Shown: positions 7,139-14,570, numbered from the stretch's first letter. The stretch: DNA of 14,570 nt from JAQIBY01 sp034721855 (GCA_034721855.1 JAYENB010000163.1:1-14570), one strand, 5' to 3'. A program made the numbers and translations. The notes: generated from the sequence alone by a model not told the origin.

Positions 7139-7168
7139 AAGCCTGCATGAATTCATGCAGGCTTTTTG
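7139..7168 (+). terminator. Strong intrinsic terminator between convergent genes
   Basis: A perfect 26-nt palindrome spans 7139-7164 (arms AAGCCTGCATGAA / TTCATGCAGGCTT) and is followed by TTTTGTTT. It stands 22 bases after the AhpD-like stop and 12 bases before the convergent nitronate monooxygenase-like gene ends. Read from the minus strand the hairpin is followed only by AATCG, so it should mainly terminate plus-strand transcripts. Confidence 0.88.
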
Positions 7169-7176
7169 TTTACTAG

Positions 7177-8259
7177 CTATTTTGAATTCAGGTATTCTTT
7201 TTTGATATTTTTAAACGTTTCCTGTACAGAGATAATCTTTTTTGACATGTAAGCATTAGCACCTGCAAAAGCATATCCGTTTTTCATATTCCCCTTAAAG
7301 GCGTTGAATAAAGCATTCATAATACAGTATGGAGTTTTTGTAATATCGCAGGATTTTATGCATTTAAAAGGACAACGTACAGGGTGTTTTTTTCCCAGAT
7401 TGAGTTTTTCTATAAAATTATTATGTATCGCTCTGCCTGGCATACCTACAGGGCTTATAATAATCTCCATATCTTCTTTTTTTGATTCAAGATAACTGTT
7501 TTTAAATGACTCGGAGGCATCGCATTCATCTGTAGTAACAAAACGCGTTCCCATTTGAACGCCGGTTGCACCAAGTTTTTGCATGTTTGAAATATCCTGG
7601 CCGGAATAAATACCCCCCGCTGCAATTACCGGAATGGTTTTTCCTGATTTTACTTCAAATTCCTTCACTACTGATACCACCTCAGGTAAAATGTGTTCCA
7701 GGGAATAATTGTCATCTTTAATTTGAGCAGTTTTAAATCCAAGATGCCCGCCTGCTTTTGGTCCTTCTACCACCACAGCATCCGGCAGATAATTGTAATT
7801 CTGTTGCCATTTCGAGCAAATGATTTTTGTAGCCCTGCCGGATGATACAATCGGAACCAGTTTTGTCACACTGTCGCTTTTTAAAAAGCCTGGCAGATTA
7901 AGAGGCAAGCCTGCGCCACTGAATATTATATCGGCTTTCTCCAAAATGGAAGTTTGTACCATGTCAGCAAAATTTGACATAGCAACCATCACATTAACAC
8001 CAACAATGCCGTTGGATTTTGCTCTGAACTTGTGAATCTCTTCTTTTAATCCCAGAATACTATCCTGGATAAAATCTGCATGTTTTTGGCGATAAATTAA
8101 ACCAAGTCCTGCACTTGCAATTACACCAACACCGCCTTGATTTGCCACTGCTGATGCCAGACCTGATAAAGAAATTCCAACTCCCATACCGCCCTGAATG
8201 ATAGGTACTTTAATTGTGAAATTTCCAATTTGTATTGGTTTCATGTTTTTTATTTTCAT
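7177..8259 (-). CDS. Nitronate monooxygenase / 2-nitropropane dioxygenase family flavoprotein
   Basis: A 360-residue FMN-binding TIM-barrel protein. Known relatives oxidise alkyl nitronates or act as FabK-type enoyl-ACP reductases. The N-terminal IIQGGMGVGIS (20-30) is the typical FMN-binding start. H172 in the motif EGPKAGGHLG is the counterpart of the catalytic histidine, and IAAGGIYSG (212-220) with GVQMGTRF (233-240) binds the FMN phosphate. The C-terminal part carries four clustered cysteines, C296-x3-C300-x3-C304-x7-C312, which I recall from a Bacteroidota/Firmicutes subgroup and whose role I do not know. The start codon lacks a clear ribosome site; Met6 is an alternative. The gene is monocistronic and convergent with the AhpD-like gene. 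Family is sure, substrate is not. Confidence 0.88.
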   Translation of the reverse strand: MKIKNMKPIQIGNFTIKVPIIQGGMGVGISLSGLASAVANQGGVGVIASAGLGLIYRQKHADFIQDSILGLKEEIHKFRAKSNGIVGVNVMVAMSNFADMVQTSILEKADIIFSGAGLPLNLPGFLKSDSVTKLVPIVSSGRATKIICSKWQQNYNYLPDAVVVEGPKAGGHLGFKTAQIKDDNYSLEHILPEVVSVVKEFEVKSGKTIPVIAAGGIYSGQDISNMQKLGATGVQMGTRFVTTDECDASESFKNSYLESKKEDMEIIISPVGMPGRAIHNNFIEKLNLGKKHPVRCPFKCIKSCDITKTPYCIMNALFNAFKGNMKNGYAFAGANAYMSKKIISVQETFKNIKKEYLNSK

Positions 8260-8584
8260 AATACTAACCGGATTACCGGTGGATTTTAATTGTATTTAAT
8301 ACATCTGTTGTTTTTAATGGTAAAGCGAAATTTTGTTTTTTATCCCTATATTAACTACCTCAAAATTAAACTCAAAATTAAACAAATAATAATTGCTTTA
8401 CAAGAAAATCTTATGCTCCCGGAAAGCGGTATGAAACAACCAAGTGTCACATCAGCGCTTACAGCAGACAACAATATAAATCTAAAAATTCCGTAAAGAC
8501 GTTAGATTTTGTCATGCAAGTTAACATTTTTACGCATAAATCGAATTAAATAGACAAAACATAGCTCTAAAAGCTTAAAAGCAT
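8260..8584. other. Intergenic region with minor hairpins and no supported gene
   Basis: AT-rich gap between the start of the nitronate monooxygenase-like gene and the arginine deiminase remnant. ACCGG-ATTA-CCGGT (8267-8280) is a perfect short inverted repeat just upstream of the minus-strand start and could be an operator. AAATCTAA (8478-8485) pairs with TTAGATTT (8502-8509) around a 16-nt loop. The 68-codon frame at 8290-8496 has no ribosome site and a low-complexity Lys/Ile-rich translation. Confidence 0.4.
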
Positions 8585-8592
8585 TAGTTTTG
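8585..8592 (+). promoter_or_regulatory. -7 promoter element in front of the arginine deiminase remnant
   Basis: TAGTTTTG matches TAnnTTTG exactly. It lies 23 bases before the ATA codon where the deiminase reading frame should begin, a normal leader length. No clear TTTG -33 box is seen. It looks like the surviving promoter of the now broken gene. Confidence 0.5.
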
Positions 8593-8615
8593 CAGCCTTA
8601 ATAAAGTTATTTGTT

Positions 8616-9059
8616 ATAAAAGCAGAAACATTCAAAATAAGGCTCAATTCTGAAATTGGAAAACTCAACGGTGTTATATTACACACCCCTGGAGCAGAAG
8701 TTCAGAACATGACCCCCGAAAATGCAGAGCGTGCTTTGTACAGCGATATCCTGAACCTGAAAGTTGCTCAGGATGAATATAACCAGCTTTCCGGATTACT
8801 GTCAAAAGTAACCCATACCTACCAGGTGAAAACTTTGCTTGAAGATCTTTTAGAAAACAGTCGCCTCAGGGAAAATCTGCTTGACAGGATTTGTGACAAT
8901 GAAAATGCCAGTCACCATCGTCATGTTTTGGATAAGCTTGATCACAAAAGCCTTGCTGCCCAAATCATAGAAGGTATAATCATGACAAAAAACACCCTCT
9001 CCGCCTACCTGAGTAAAGACAGATACGCATTGAAACCATTGCATGACTATGCCTTTTAA
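8616..9059 (+). pseudogene. Arginine deiminase-type gene remnant, N-terminal third only
   Basis: The frame reads like the N-terminus of Bacteroidota arginine deiminase (L-arginine to citrulline plus ammonia; amidinotransferase fold): IRLNSEIGKLNGVILHTPGA, then NMTPENAERALYSDILNL, a helical linker with ENLLDRICDNE, and a final KDRYALKPLHDYAF. The similarity begins upstream of the first ATG (8709), in frame, and reaches an ATA at 8616 where family members would have their start; an ATG-to-ATA change is the simple explanation. The frame stops (TAA 9057-9059) where intact enzymes continue 'PLHNxxFTRD'. A shifted frame continues AAC CGT GAT GAC, so a frameshift may mark the break. About 148 of roughly 400 residues remain, and all catalytic Asp/His/Cys positions are missing. 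Translation from the ATG at 8709 would give a 116-residue fragment without activity. Confidence 0.75.
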
Positions 9060-9177
9060 CCGTGATGACATTGGATGACCTGGTAATGAACCTGGCGCAA
9101 AAGCATGCTTTTATCCACAAGATGAGCCCGTTGTAAAATACACTCATAAACATATCGTATCTCACCACATAACGGGA

Positions 9178-11121
9178 TCAGCGCATAATCACGATGCCTT
9201 TGTTCTTTACAAGCAAAGAAATGACTTTTTCAATGTTTCTTTTTTCTTCGAGTAAGGAATATATCTCTTTATTATCAGCATCCTTGTTTTGCAATGCTTT
9301 GATGCGTTTTACTGTCTTATCCTGTGCTTTTTGCATTACCTTTCGTTTGTACTGATGTATCAGATTCGGGATATATTCTTGCAAATTATCTTCTGCTGTA
9401 TGCACATAAGTTCCCCGTTTTTTCCAGAATTCATGCAAATGGTATTTTGGTTGCACCAGTTCAACAGAAATGTGGGCAATATCAGAATCAGTATGCTGGG
9501 TAAAATATTGATGGCTCACTTTTTTTCCATTGCTCAACAAATCAGCCACTTCTTCAAAGAGCTTATTGTACAGCAAATTTTCAAATTTCAATTCATCATT
9601 CCTGATTTCGTTGATGATATATTCAGCCACCGTACGTTCCACCCCTGATTCAGGGTCTTTACTGAACAATGTATTACCAAATGCCAGCAAAATCCTGATG
9701 ATCTCCTTTTCATGTTCCTCAAAAATGATGTTGGTAACGTTCGATGGTACGGCAGGTGTTGGCGCATGTCGTTCATGTAGCTGCTTCCGTTTTTGTTGTT
9801 TTTGTTTTTCTTTCAGATGCTTATAACGGTATTTCCGGAGTTCTCCATGCAGGATATCTTCATCCACATCCATAGTTTTACTGACGGACTTCACATATTC
9901 CATTTGTTTGATGGTGTTATCCAGCACCGAAATACTGCGAACTATGGAACTGATCATTTCAGACCGTTTCAGCGGATCATCCTGTGCTTCATCCAAAAGC
10001 AGCCCCGCTTTAAACCGGATAAAATCCTTTTGATGTGTCTCTATGTACTCGTGGATATCATCAGGGCTGTTATTTCGTGCAAACGAATCAGGATCTTCCC
10101 CTTCAGGAAACATAACCAGTTTTACATTCATTCCCTGTTCCAGAATCATATCAATACCACGCAATGATGCTTTTAATCCTGCAGGATCACCATCATACAG
10201 AATGGTAATGTTTTCCGAAAAGCGGTGAATCAATTGTATCTGGTCCTCAGTAAGCGATGTCCCGGATGAAGCCACAACATTTTCAATTCCTTTCTGATGC
10301 ATGGATATCACATCGGTATATCCTTCAACCAGAAAACACACCTGTTGCTGCACAATTGCACGCTTTGCCTGGTATATACCGTAAAGAATTTTGCTTTTGT
10401 GATACACTTCAGACTCAGGTGAATTCAGGTATTTGGCTGTCTTTTTATCATTCGTCTTGAGTGCACGACCACCAAACCCCATCACCCTGCCTGACAATGA
10501 ATGTATCGGAAACATCACACGCCCACTGAAACGGTCGGCTCGCCATTCATCCCTGACAATAGTCAATCCGGTTTTTTCAAGAAATTCCAACTTATACCCT
10601 TTTCCCAGTGCATCTTCAGTGAAAGTATCTTTGCCTTCGGGACAATACCCCAGGTCAAATTTTTCAATCATCTGGTCGGTAAAACCTCGCTCCCTGAAGT
10701 AAGCCAGTCCCACAGCACGTCCTCTTTCATCTTCAATCAGTTGCCGGATAAAATATTTACGGGCAAATTCATTGACCACCATCATGCTTTCCCGCATATC
10801 CCGTTTTTCAATATCTTCATCACTGGTTTTTTCTTCTTCAACCGGGATGTTGTATTTATTGGCCAGGTATTTCATCGCTTCGGGATAGGACATGTGTTCA
10901 TGTTCCATCACAAACTGAACAACATTGCCACCATTGCCGCATCCAAAACATTTGTATATCCCCTTTGATGGTGATACATTGAATGAAGGGGTTTTTTCAT
11001 TGTGAAAAGGACACAAACCAACGTAATTCGTACCGCGTCGTTTTAACTGCACAAAATCACTGATAACATCCACTATGTCAGCGGTATCAAATATACGGTC
11101 TATGGTTTCTCTCTTTATCAT
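9178..11121 (-). CDS. dnaG: DNA primase DnaG
   Basis: Synthesises RNA primers for replication. From the ATG at 11121 it is 647 residues, normal for the family. The CHC2 zinc finger uses C37, H40, C58 and C61 (CPFH ... CFGC). The catalytic RNA polymerase core follows, with the Toprim motifs EGYTD (E266) and DGDPAG (D310, D312) that bind metal. The C-terminal 200 or so residues form the helical, lysine-rich DnaB-interacting region. An in-frame TTG at 11145 would add eight residues (MTCHHHKK), but it lies inside the -7 promoter box, so ATG 11121 is preferred; MIKRETIDRIFDTADI also matches the usual family start. It stands alone here rather than in an rpsU-dnaG-rpoD arrangement. Identification is secure. 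Confidence 0.97.
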   Translation of the reverse strand: MIKRETIDRIFDTADIVDVISDFVQLKRRGTNYVGLCPFHNEKTPSFNVSPSKGIYKCFGCGNGGNVVQFVMEHEHMSYPEAMKYLANKYNIPVEEEKTSDEDIEKRDMRESMMVVNEFARKYFIRQLIEDERGRAVGLAYFRERGFTDQMIEKFDLGYCPEGKDTFTEDALGKGYKLEFLEKTGLTIVRDEWRADRFSGRVMFPIHSLSGRVMGFGGRALKTNDKKTAKYLNSPESEVYHKSKILYGIYQAKRAIVQQQVCFLVEGYTDVISMHQKGIENVVASSGTSLTEDQIQLIHRFSENITILYDGDPAGLKASLRGIDMILEQGMNVKLVMFPEGEDPDSFARNNSPDDIHEYIETHQKDFIRFKAGLLLDEAQDDPLKRSEMISSIVRSISVLDNTIKQMEYVKSVSKTMDVDEDILHGELRKYRYKHLKEKQKQQKRKQLHERHAPTPAVPSNVTNIIFEEHEKEIIRILLAFGNTLFSKDPESGVERTVAEYIINEIRNDELKFENLLYNKLFEEVADLLSNGKKVSHQYFTQHTDSDIAHISVELVQPKYHLHEFWKKRGTYVHTAEDNLQEYIPNLIHQYKRKVMQKAQDKTVKRIKALQNKDADNKEIYSLLEEKRNIEKVISLLVKNKGIVIMR

Positions 11122-11142
11122 TTTTTTGTGATGATGGCATGT

Positions 11143-11150
11143 CAAAATTA
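11143..11150 (-). promoter_or_regulatory. -7 promoter element of dnaG
   Basis: On the minus strand the bases read TAATTTTG, an exact TAnnTTTG. It ends 21 bases before the preferred dnaG ATG. The -33 region has only TGTG at about the right spacing. Its position argues against the upstream TTG start. Confidence 0.55.
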
Positions 11151-11258
11151 ATCAATTAATAGCATTTTTCACACATAAATATTAAAAATTGTAAACGTTC
11201 ACATTTTAAAATTTCATAACTTTTAACCTGAATTATTCATAAATTTTCAGAATAGATA

Positions 11259-11296
11259 TATCATTAGCCCCGTCCTTTAGGGCGGGGCTAATGATA
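11259..11296. repeat. Long GC-rich hairpin resembling IS200/IS605 or REP palindromes
   Basis: TATCATTAGCCCCGTCCT (11259-11276) pairs with AGGGCGGGGCTAATGATA (11279-11296). The 18-bp stem has a single G-T wobble and a 2-nt tip. It lies in a very AT-rich region between divergently transcribed genes, where a terminator is not expected. The core GCCCCGTCC-TTTA-GGGCGGGGC resembles, from memory, the terminal hairpins of IS200/IS605 elements and REP sequences mobilised by TnpA-like proteins. No transposase or TnpB gene lies nearby, so this would be a solo element. Confidence 0.6.
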
Positions 11297-11403
11297 ATAA
11301 AATATAATTTAGAAAAAATGTATAAATTAATAAAACTAATGACAAAAAATATACTGTGAATAGTTACAATATTTCTATCTTAGAACATTCAAAAAACAAC
11401 ACC

Positions 11404-12714
11404 ATGAAAAAAACTCTAATTGTTCTCATTACTTGTATAGCACTGGCCTCAACAAGCTTAGCACAAGACAGCACAGACGTAAAAACCGGCTGGAACATCG
11501 GTCTGTTGCCGGTGGTTTCATACAACTCCGACCTTGGATTTCAGTACGGCGGTCTGACCAATATTTATTATTACGGTGATGGCAAGGTATATCCAAAATA
11601 TTATCATTCCATCTACGCTGAGATTTCACGATACACCAAAGGGTCCGGCATTTTTCGTTTGTTCTATGATTCTGAATACCTCATTCCGGGAACAAGATTG
11701 ACAGCAGACGTGTTATACATGCCCGAACAAGCTGTGGATTTTTTTGGATTCAACGGCTACAATGCTGTATATAACTCCAATTGGGCCGACCCCAACAGCG
11801 CGGATTATGTATCACGTATGTTTTACAAACACGAACGTAACATCATGCGATTCAAGGCAGATTTCAGGGGCAGGCTTTTCCATGACAACCTTAGCTGGGC
11901 GCTGGGATATACAATTCTGAATTTTGATATTTCTACGGTAGATATCAACAAGCTCAATGAAGGACAATCAGAAGAAGATATGCTGCCGGATACAAGCCTG
12001 TTGTATGATAAATACATTGATTGGGGCATCATTGGGGAAAAGGAAAAAAATGGCGGCTGGCATCATGCGCTGAAAACCGGCCTGGTTTACGATTCCCGTG
12101 ACAATGAAGCCTGTCCCATGAACGGCATCTGGACAGAAGCTGTATTGTTTAATTCCATTGGTGAAGATTTCAATTTCGGCAAACTGGCCATCACACATAG
12201 GCAATATTTCACCCTCATTGAAAAAGACCTGAGTTTTGCATACCGCCTGGGTTACCAGGGCATTGTCTGGGGAGAAGCGCCTTTTTACATGTATCCTTAT
12301 ATGGTATATAGTTACATGCCCTCCTCCACCATTGACGGACTCGGCGGTGCCAAATCTGTACGTGGCCTCATACGCGACCGTGTGGTTTCCAAATCTGTGG
12401 CTTTCGCCAACCTGGAATTCAGATACAAATTCTGGCGCTTTAAGTTTATCAATCAAAACTGGTACATGGCTCTCAGTCCCTTTACCGACATCGGCCGCAG
12501 CATTTCACTCGTTGACATTGATAAATCTAATATCCCGGAAGGCATAAACCAGGATAATTATTTTTCAGATGACGAGGATTTTCATTTCACATACGGCGCC
12601 GGCCTGCACGTAGCCATGAATGAAAACTTTGTCATAGCAGCTGATGTAGGCATACCTTTTAAAGCTGCAGATGGACAGATGGGAATTTATATTGGGATGA
12701 ACTGGCTGTTTTAA
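11404..12714 (+). CDS. BamA/TamA-like outer-membrane beta-barrel protein
   Basis: A 436-residue predicted outer-membrane protein. Residues 1-20 are a signal peptide (MKKTLIVLITCIALASTSLA) with cleavage before QDS. The rest is rich in alternating aromatic/hydrophobic strands typical of a 16-stranded barrel, and the C-terminus ends GMNWLF with the terminal Phe recognised by the Bam machinery. Strand-like segments such as GLVYDSRDNE and GLGGAKSVRGLIRDRVVSKS (the latter containing the VRG-type motif of lid loop 6) match the C-terminal surface-antigen domain of the Omp85 family. No POTRA domains precede it, so this is the barrel-only form common in Bacteroidota. A GTG at 11356 in the same frame would put 16 residues before the signal peptide, so ATG 11404 is chosen. 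Transport role and partner are unknown. Confidence 0.85.
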   Translation: MKKTLIVLITCIALASTSLAQDSTDVKTGWNIGLLPVVSYNSDLGFQYGGLTNIYYYGDGKVYPKYYHSIYAEISRYTKGSGIFRLFYDSEYLIPGTRLTADVLYMPEQAVDFFGFNGYNAVYNSNWADPNSADYVSRMFYKHERNIMRFKADFRGRLFHDNLSWALGYTILNFDISTVDINKLNEGQSEEDMLPDTSLLYDKYIDWGIIGEKEKNGGWHHALKTGLVYDSRDNEACPMNGIWTEAVLFNSIGEDFNFGKLAITHRQYFTLIEKDLSFAYRLGYQGIVWGEAPFYMYPYMVYSYMPSSTIDGLGGAKSVRGLIRDRVVSKSVAFANLEFRYKFWRFKFINQNWYMALSPFTDIGRSISLVDIDKSNIPEGINQDNYFSDDEDFHFTYGAGLHVAMNENFVIAADVGIPFKAADGQMGIYIGMNWLF

Positions 12715-14375
12715 TTTTTAAAACCTATTTTCCTATTGTTGTTGCCTAAAATTTCTTCTGAACAAAAAACCATTAAATTTTCAAGACTAACTTTTTCTCC
12801 ATAAATTATCTCATGTATTTCATTCTTTCGAAGTATATTATCAATCTGTCCACCTGAAAAATCAAACTTATCAGCTAATAAATTACAATCTTTAATTTCT
12901 AAGAATGGTAATTTTGATTTCCAAATTTTAGCTCTCATTGTAGTATTTGGTTTTTGAAATTGGATTTTAAATAAAAATCGCCTTTCAAATGCAGAATCAA
13001 GATTATTTGCAAGGTTTGTGGTTGCAATTAGGATACCGTCAAAGTTTTCCAACTCTTCAAGAAGAATGTTTTGTATTGCATTTTCAGTCTGAGCAACGCT
13101 TGAATTTCCGAGTTCTCTTCTTTTGGATATAATTGCATCTGCTTCGTTAAAAAGCAATATTGGCGTACGTTCGCAATCTTTAGCAAAAGATTTATAGTCA
13201 GTAAATATTCGCTTTATGACTTTCTCGCTTTCGCCAAACCACATGGACTTTGACTGGCTAATTTCAACTTTCATCAATTCTCTGTTTGTTTCTTTTGCAA
13301 TTTGCTTAACAATTTCTGTTTTACCTGTTCCTGGTACACCATGTAACAAAGCTGTCACACCTTTGGGTAAATTTTTTTCTGTTAATCGTTTTTGAGTTTT
13401 TTTTAATTTAACATCTTCTAACAAATTTTTCAGTAAAAAAAGTTGTTTCATCTCTGATTCACTAAAAATTAATTCCCGAAAAGGAATTTCATCTGGCGAC
13501 AAAACGTTTTCATTTTTCTTTTTATTTATAAAAAGCTTTATATCACACTCATTTAAAATATTAAATGAATTGTCTGTTAGTTTTATTTCCGTATCATTAA
13601 AAAATTGGGCTTCAATAATTTCAATCAAATTATTTTTAATCAAAACATTATCTTTAGATATGATTCTTTGCATATATTTCAAACGTTTTGATGGGTTATC
13701 GTAAATTCTTTCCAATGCTCTACCTATATCAGTAAATTCTTTTCCTGATAAAGTTCTCCAAATCAAATAAAGATATAGGTAGGCATCTTCAATGTCGTAA
13801 TTTAACTGGTCAACTTTCTTAATTAATGGAAAATGTAGATTTACAGAAATAATCTCTTTTGTTTGCTTAAATAGTTTATACGTAGATATTTCATCATCAT
13901 CTCTTTGTTCTCCAATATTATATAGCTTTTCAAGTAATCCTATAATATCCTCAATCTTTTCTTGTTTAATTTCAGGCATGGGTTTATTTTGCAGAATTGC
14001 CTCTGAAATTTTTTCATTAATTGTAAACTGGTCATTAGTTCCTGCCAATTTCATTCGATGTTTTGATTTTTGTTTTTCGAAAATACCTTTAGAGTATAAA
14101 TGCTCAAAATCATCATTGTACTCAAGTATTTTCATAGGGTTGCAATTGAAATATTCTATCAGGTCGTTTAAATCAACTGTATCTCCTTTATAGTTTAATG
14201 CAAAAACCAGTGCCATAAAAAACGATTGGCTTTTTGTTGTTCTAAAATACTCTGAAAGAAATGATAACTCTACATCAATTTTTGTAAAAAAAGATTTTTC
14301 GAGTTTACATTCTTTTGACTCTTCGTATATTTTACCGATGCTGTCTAAAACTTTTAACTTGATATTTTTTTCCAT
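12711..14375 (-). CDS. AAA+ family ATPase with N-terminal helical/winged-helix region
   Basis: A 554-residue protein with a COG0464-like AAA+ domain at about 300-540: Walker A GVPGTGKT (346-353), Walker B ILLFNEAD (406-413) with Asn replacing the usual first Asp of DEAD, sensor 1 ATTN (451-454), arginine fingers R465/R466 in FERRF, and a sensor-2-like SGGQIDNILRK (508-517). The first 300 residues are helical, with one likely winged-helix segment (about 68-105), and resemble nothing I can name. No transmembrane segment is seen. The gene is more AT-rich than its neighbours, has its own promoter, and its stop codon overlaps the convergent stop of the outer-membrane gene within TTAA (12711-12714). 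It may be an acquired accessory gene. The AAA+ class is certain; the substrate is unknown. Confidence 0.85.
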   Translation of the reverse strand: MEKNIKLKVLDSIGKIYEESKECKLEKSFFTKIDVELSFLSEYFRTTKSQSFFMALVFALNYKGDTVDLNDLIEYFNCNPMKILEYNDDFEHLYSKGIFEKQKSKHRMKLAGTNDQFTINEKISEAILQNKPMPEIKQEKIEDIIGLLEKLYNIGEQRDDDEISTYKLFKQTKEIISVNLHFPLIKKVDQLNYDIEDAYLYLYLIWRTLSGKEFTDIGRALERIYDNPSKRLKYMQRIISKDNVLIKNNLIEIIEAQFFNDTEIKLTDNSFNILNECDIKLFINKKKNENVLSPDEIPFRELIFSESEMKQLFLLKNLLEDVKLKKTQKRLTEKNLPKGVTALLHGVPGTGKTEIVKQIAKETNRELMKVEISQSKSMWFGESEKVIKRIFTDYKSFAKDCERTPILLFNEADAIISKRRELGNSSVAQTENAIQNILLEELENFDGILIATTNLANNLDSAFERRFLFKIQFQKPNTTMRAKIWKSKLPFLEIKDCNLLADKFDFSGGQIDNILRKNEIHEIIYGEKVSLENLMVFCSEEILGNNNRKIGFKN

Positions 14376-14392
14376 ATCTCAATCTTTTTGTA

Positions 14393-14400
14393 CAAAGATA
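14393..14400 (-). promoter_or_regulatory. -7 promoter element of the AAA+ ATPase gene
   Basis: Reads TATCTTTG on the minus strand, an exact TAnnTTTG, 17 bases before the ATG. A TTTG lies only 14 bases further upstream (14415-14418), shorter than the usual 19-21, so the -33 box is unclear. Confidence 0.6.
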
Positions 14401-14404
14401 TAGA

Positions 14405-14417
14405 TTGGCTACGCCAA
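14405..14417. promoter_or_regulatory. Small palindrome in the AAA+ promoter spacer
   Basis: TTGGC-TAC-GCCAA is a perfect 5-bp inverted repeat with a 3-bp centre, lying between the -7 element and the probable -33 region. It could be an operator, but it is short enough to occur by chance. Confidence 0.3.
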
Positions 14418-14495
14418 AGTGTGTCGGAGTAAAATTATCTACTTAGTGCTTGTCAATAGAGTCAGTGTCTAATTCATAATGTTCGAGTTCAAGGC

Positions 14496-14558
14496 TTGCG
14501 AAGTATTTAAAACCAAGGAGTTTACTTTTGTAAATGACTGTTTTAAATACGAGCGTAA
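14496..14558. repeat. Large stem-loop repeat at the window edge
   Basis: GTATTTAAAAC (14503-14513) pairs perfectly with GTTTTAAATAC (14540-14550). Outside an internal loop, TTGCG (14496-14500) pairs with CGTAA (14554-14558) with one wobble. Inside, TTTAC (14521-14525) and GTAAA (14530-14534) close a 4-nt TTTT loop. The whole resembles a miniature folded repeat. On the minus strand it can be read as protein (VFKTVIYKSKLLGFKYFASL) up to a TAA at 14451-14453, a translation I associate with dispersed Bacteroidota repeats rather than a real gene. The window ends 12 bases beyond, so its full extent is unknown. Confidence 0.55.
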
Positions 14559-14570
14559 CGCAGAAATCGG

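Noticed and set aside
8290..8496. 68-codon open frame between two genes
   Set aside because: Lys/Ile-rich low complexity, no ribosome site or promoter, no recognisable motif.
9065..9136. 23-codon frame after the arginine deiminase remnant (MTLDDLVMNLAQKH...)
   Set aside because: Composition is plausible, but it is too short, lacks a ribosome site and matches no part of arginine deiminase that I know; left as unexplained.
11122..11145. Upstream TTG start for dnaG
   Set aside because: The TTG is part of the TAATTTTG promoter box, and the added MTCHHHKK is not typical of the family.

Overview
The window looks like a chromosomal segment of an anaerobic or facultative Bacteroidota bacterium (Bacteroidales/Marinilabiliales-like; this placement is inference). 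Reasons: promoters of the TAnnTTTG type typical of the phylum recur upstream of genes on both strands; the Rnf genes run B-C-D-G-E-A behind an rseC gene; Shine-Dalgarno sequences are often weak or absent; and the DnaG, nitronate monooxygenase and outer-membrane proteins are of Bacteroidota type as far as I can judge from memory.

Layout. 1-938 holds no intact gene: a decayed lipoprotein-type gene on the minus strand (1-382), then a GC-richer repeat island (546-843) containing a strict 8-bp tandem array, then the promoter of the next operon. 939-6473 is one tight plus-strand operon, rseC-rnfBCDGEA, encoding the ion-translocating ferredoxin:NAD+ oxidoreductase (Rnf) complex. 6474-6780 holds hairpins, a promoter and a near-perfect palindrome matching a Rex-type redox operator, in front of a small AhpD-like CxxC protein (6781-7116). 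A 26-nt palindrome with a T-rich tail separates this from a convergent nitronate monooxygenase-like gene (7177-8259, minus). 8616-9059 is a broken arginine deiminase gene: its N-terminal third remains, an ATA codon stands where a start is expected, and the frame ends just before the first catalytic region. dnaG (9178-11121, minus) diverges from a BamA/TamA-like outer-membrane protein (11404-12714, plus), with a long IS200/REP-like hairpin between them. The last gene is an AT-rich AAA+ ATPase (12711-14375, minus) with its own promoter. Its stop codon overlaps that of the outer-membrane gene, and a large stem-loop repeat lies upstream of it.

How the parts may work together. Rnf couples reduced ferredoxin and NAD+ to a transmembrane Na+ or H+ gradient. 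The Rex-like site next to it would respond to the NADH/NAD+ ratio, so an NADH-linked redox theme spanning Rnf and the AhpD-like gene is plausible, but it is inferred from a motif. The rest is housekeeping (primase), envelope (Omp85-like barrel) and accessory material (AAA+ ATPase, repeats, two pseudogenes). I see no CRISPR array, tRNA, rRNA, prophage or obvious defence operon. No wholly new multi-gene system is evident; the best leads are regulatory and repeat elements and the two decaying genes.
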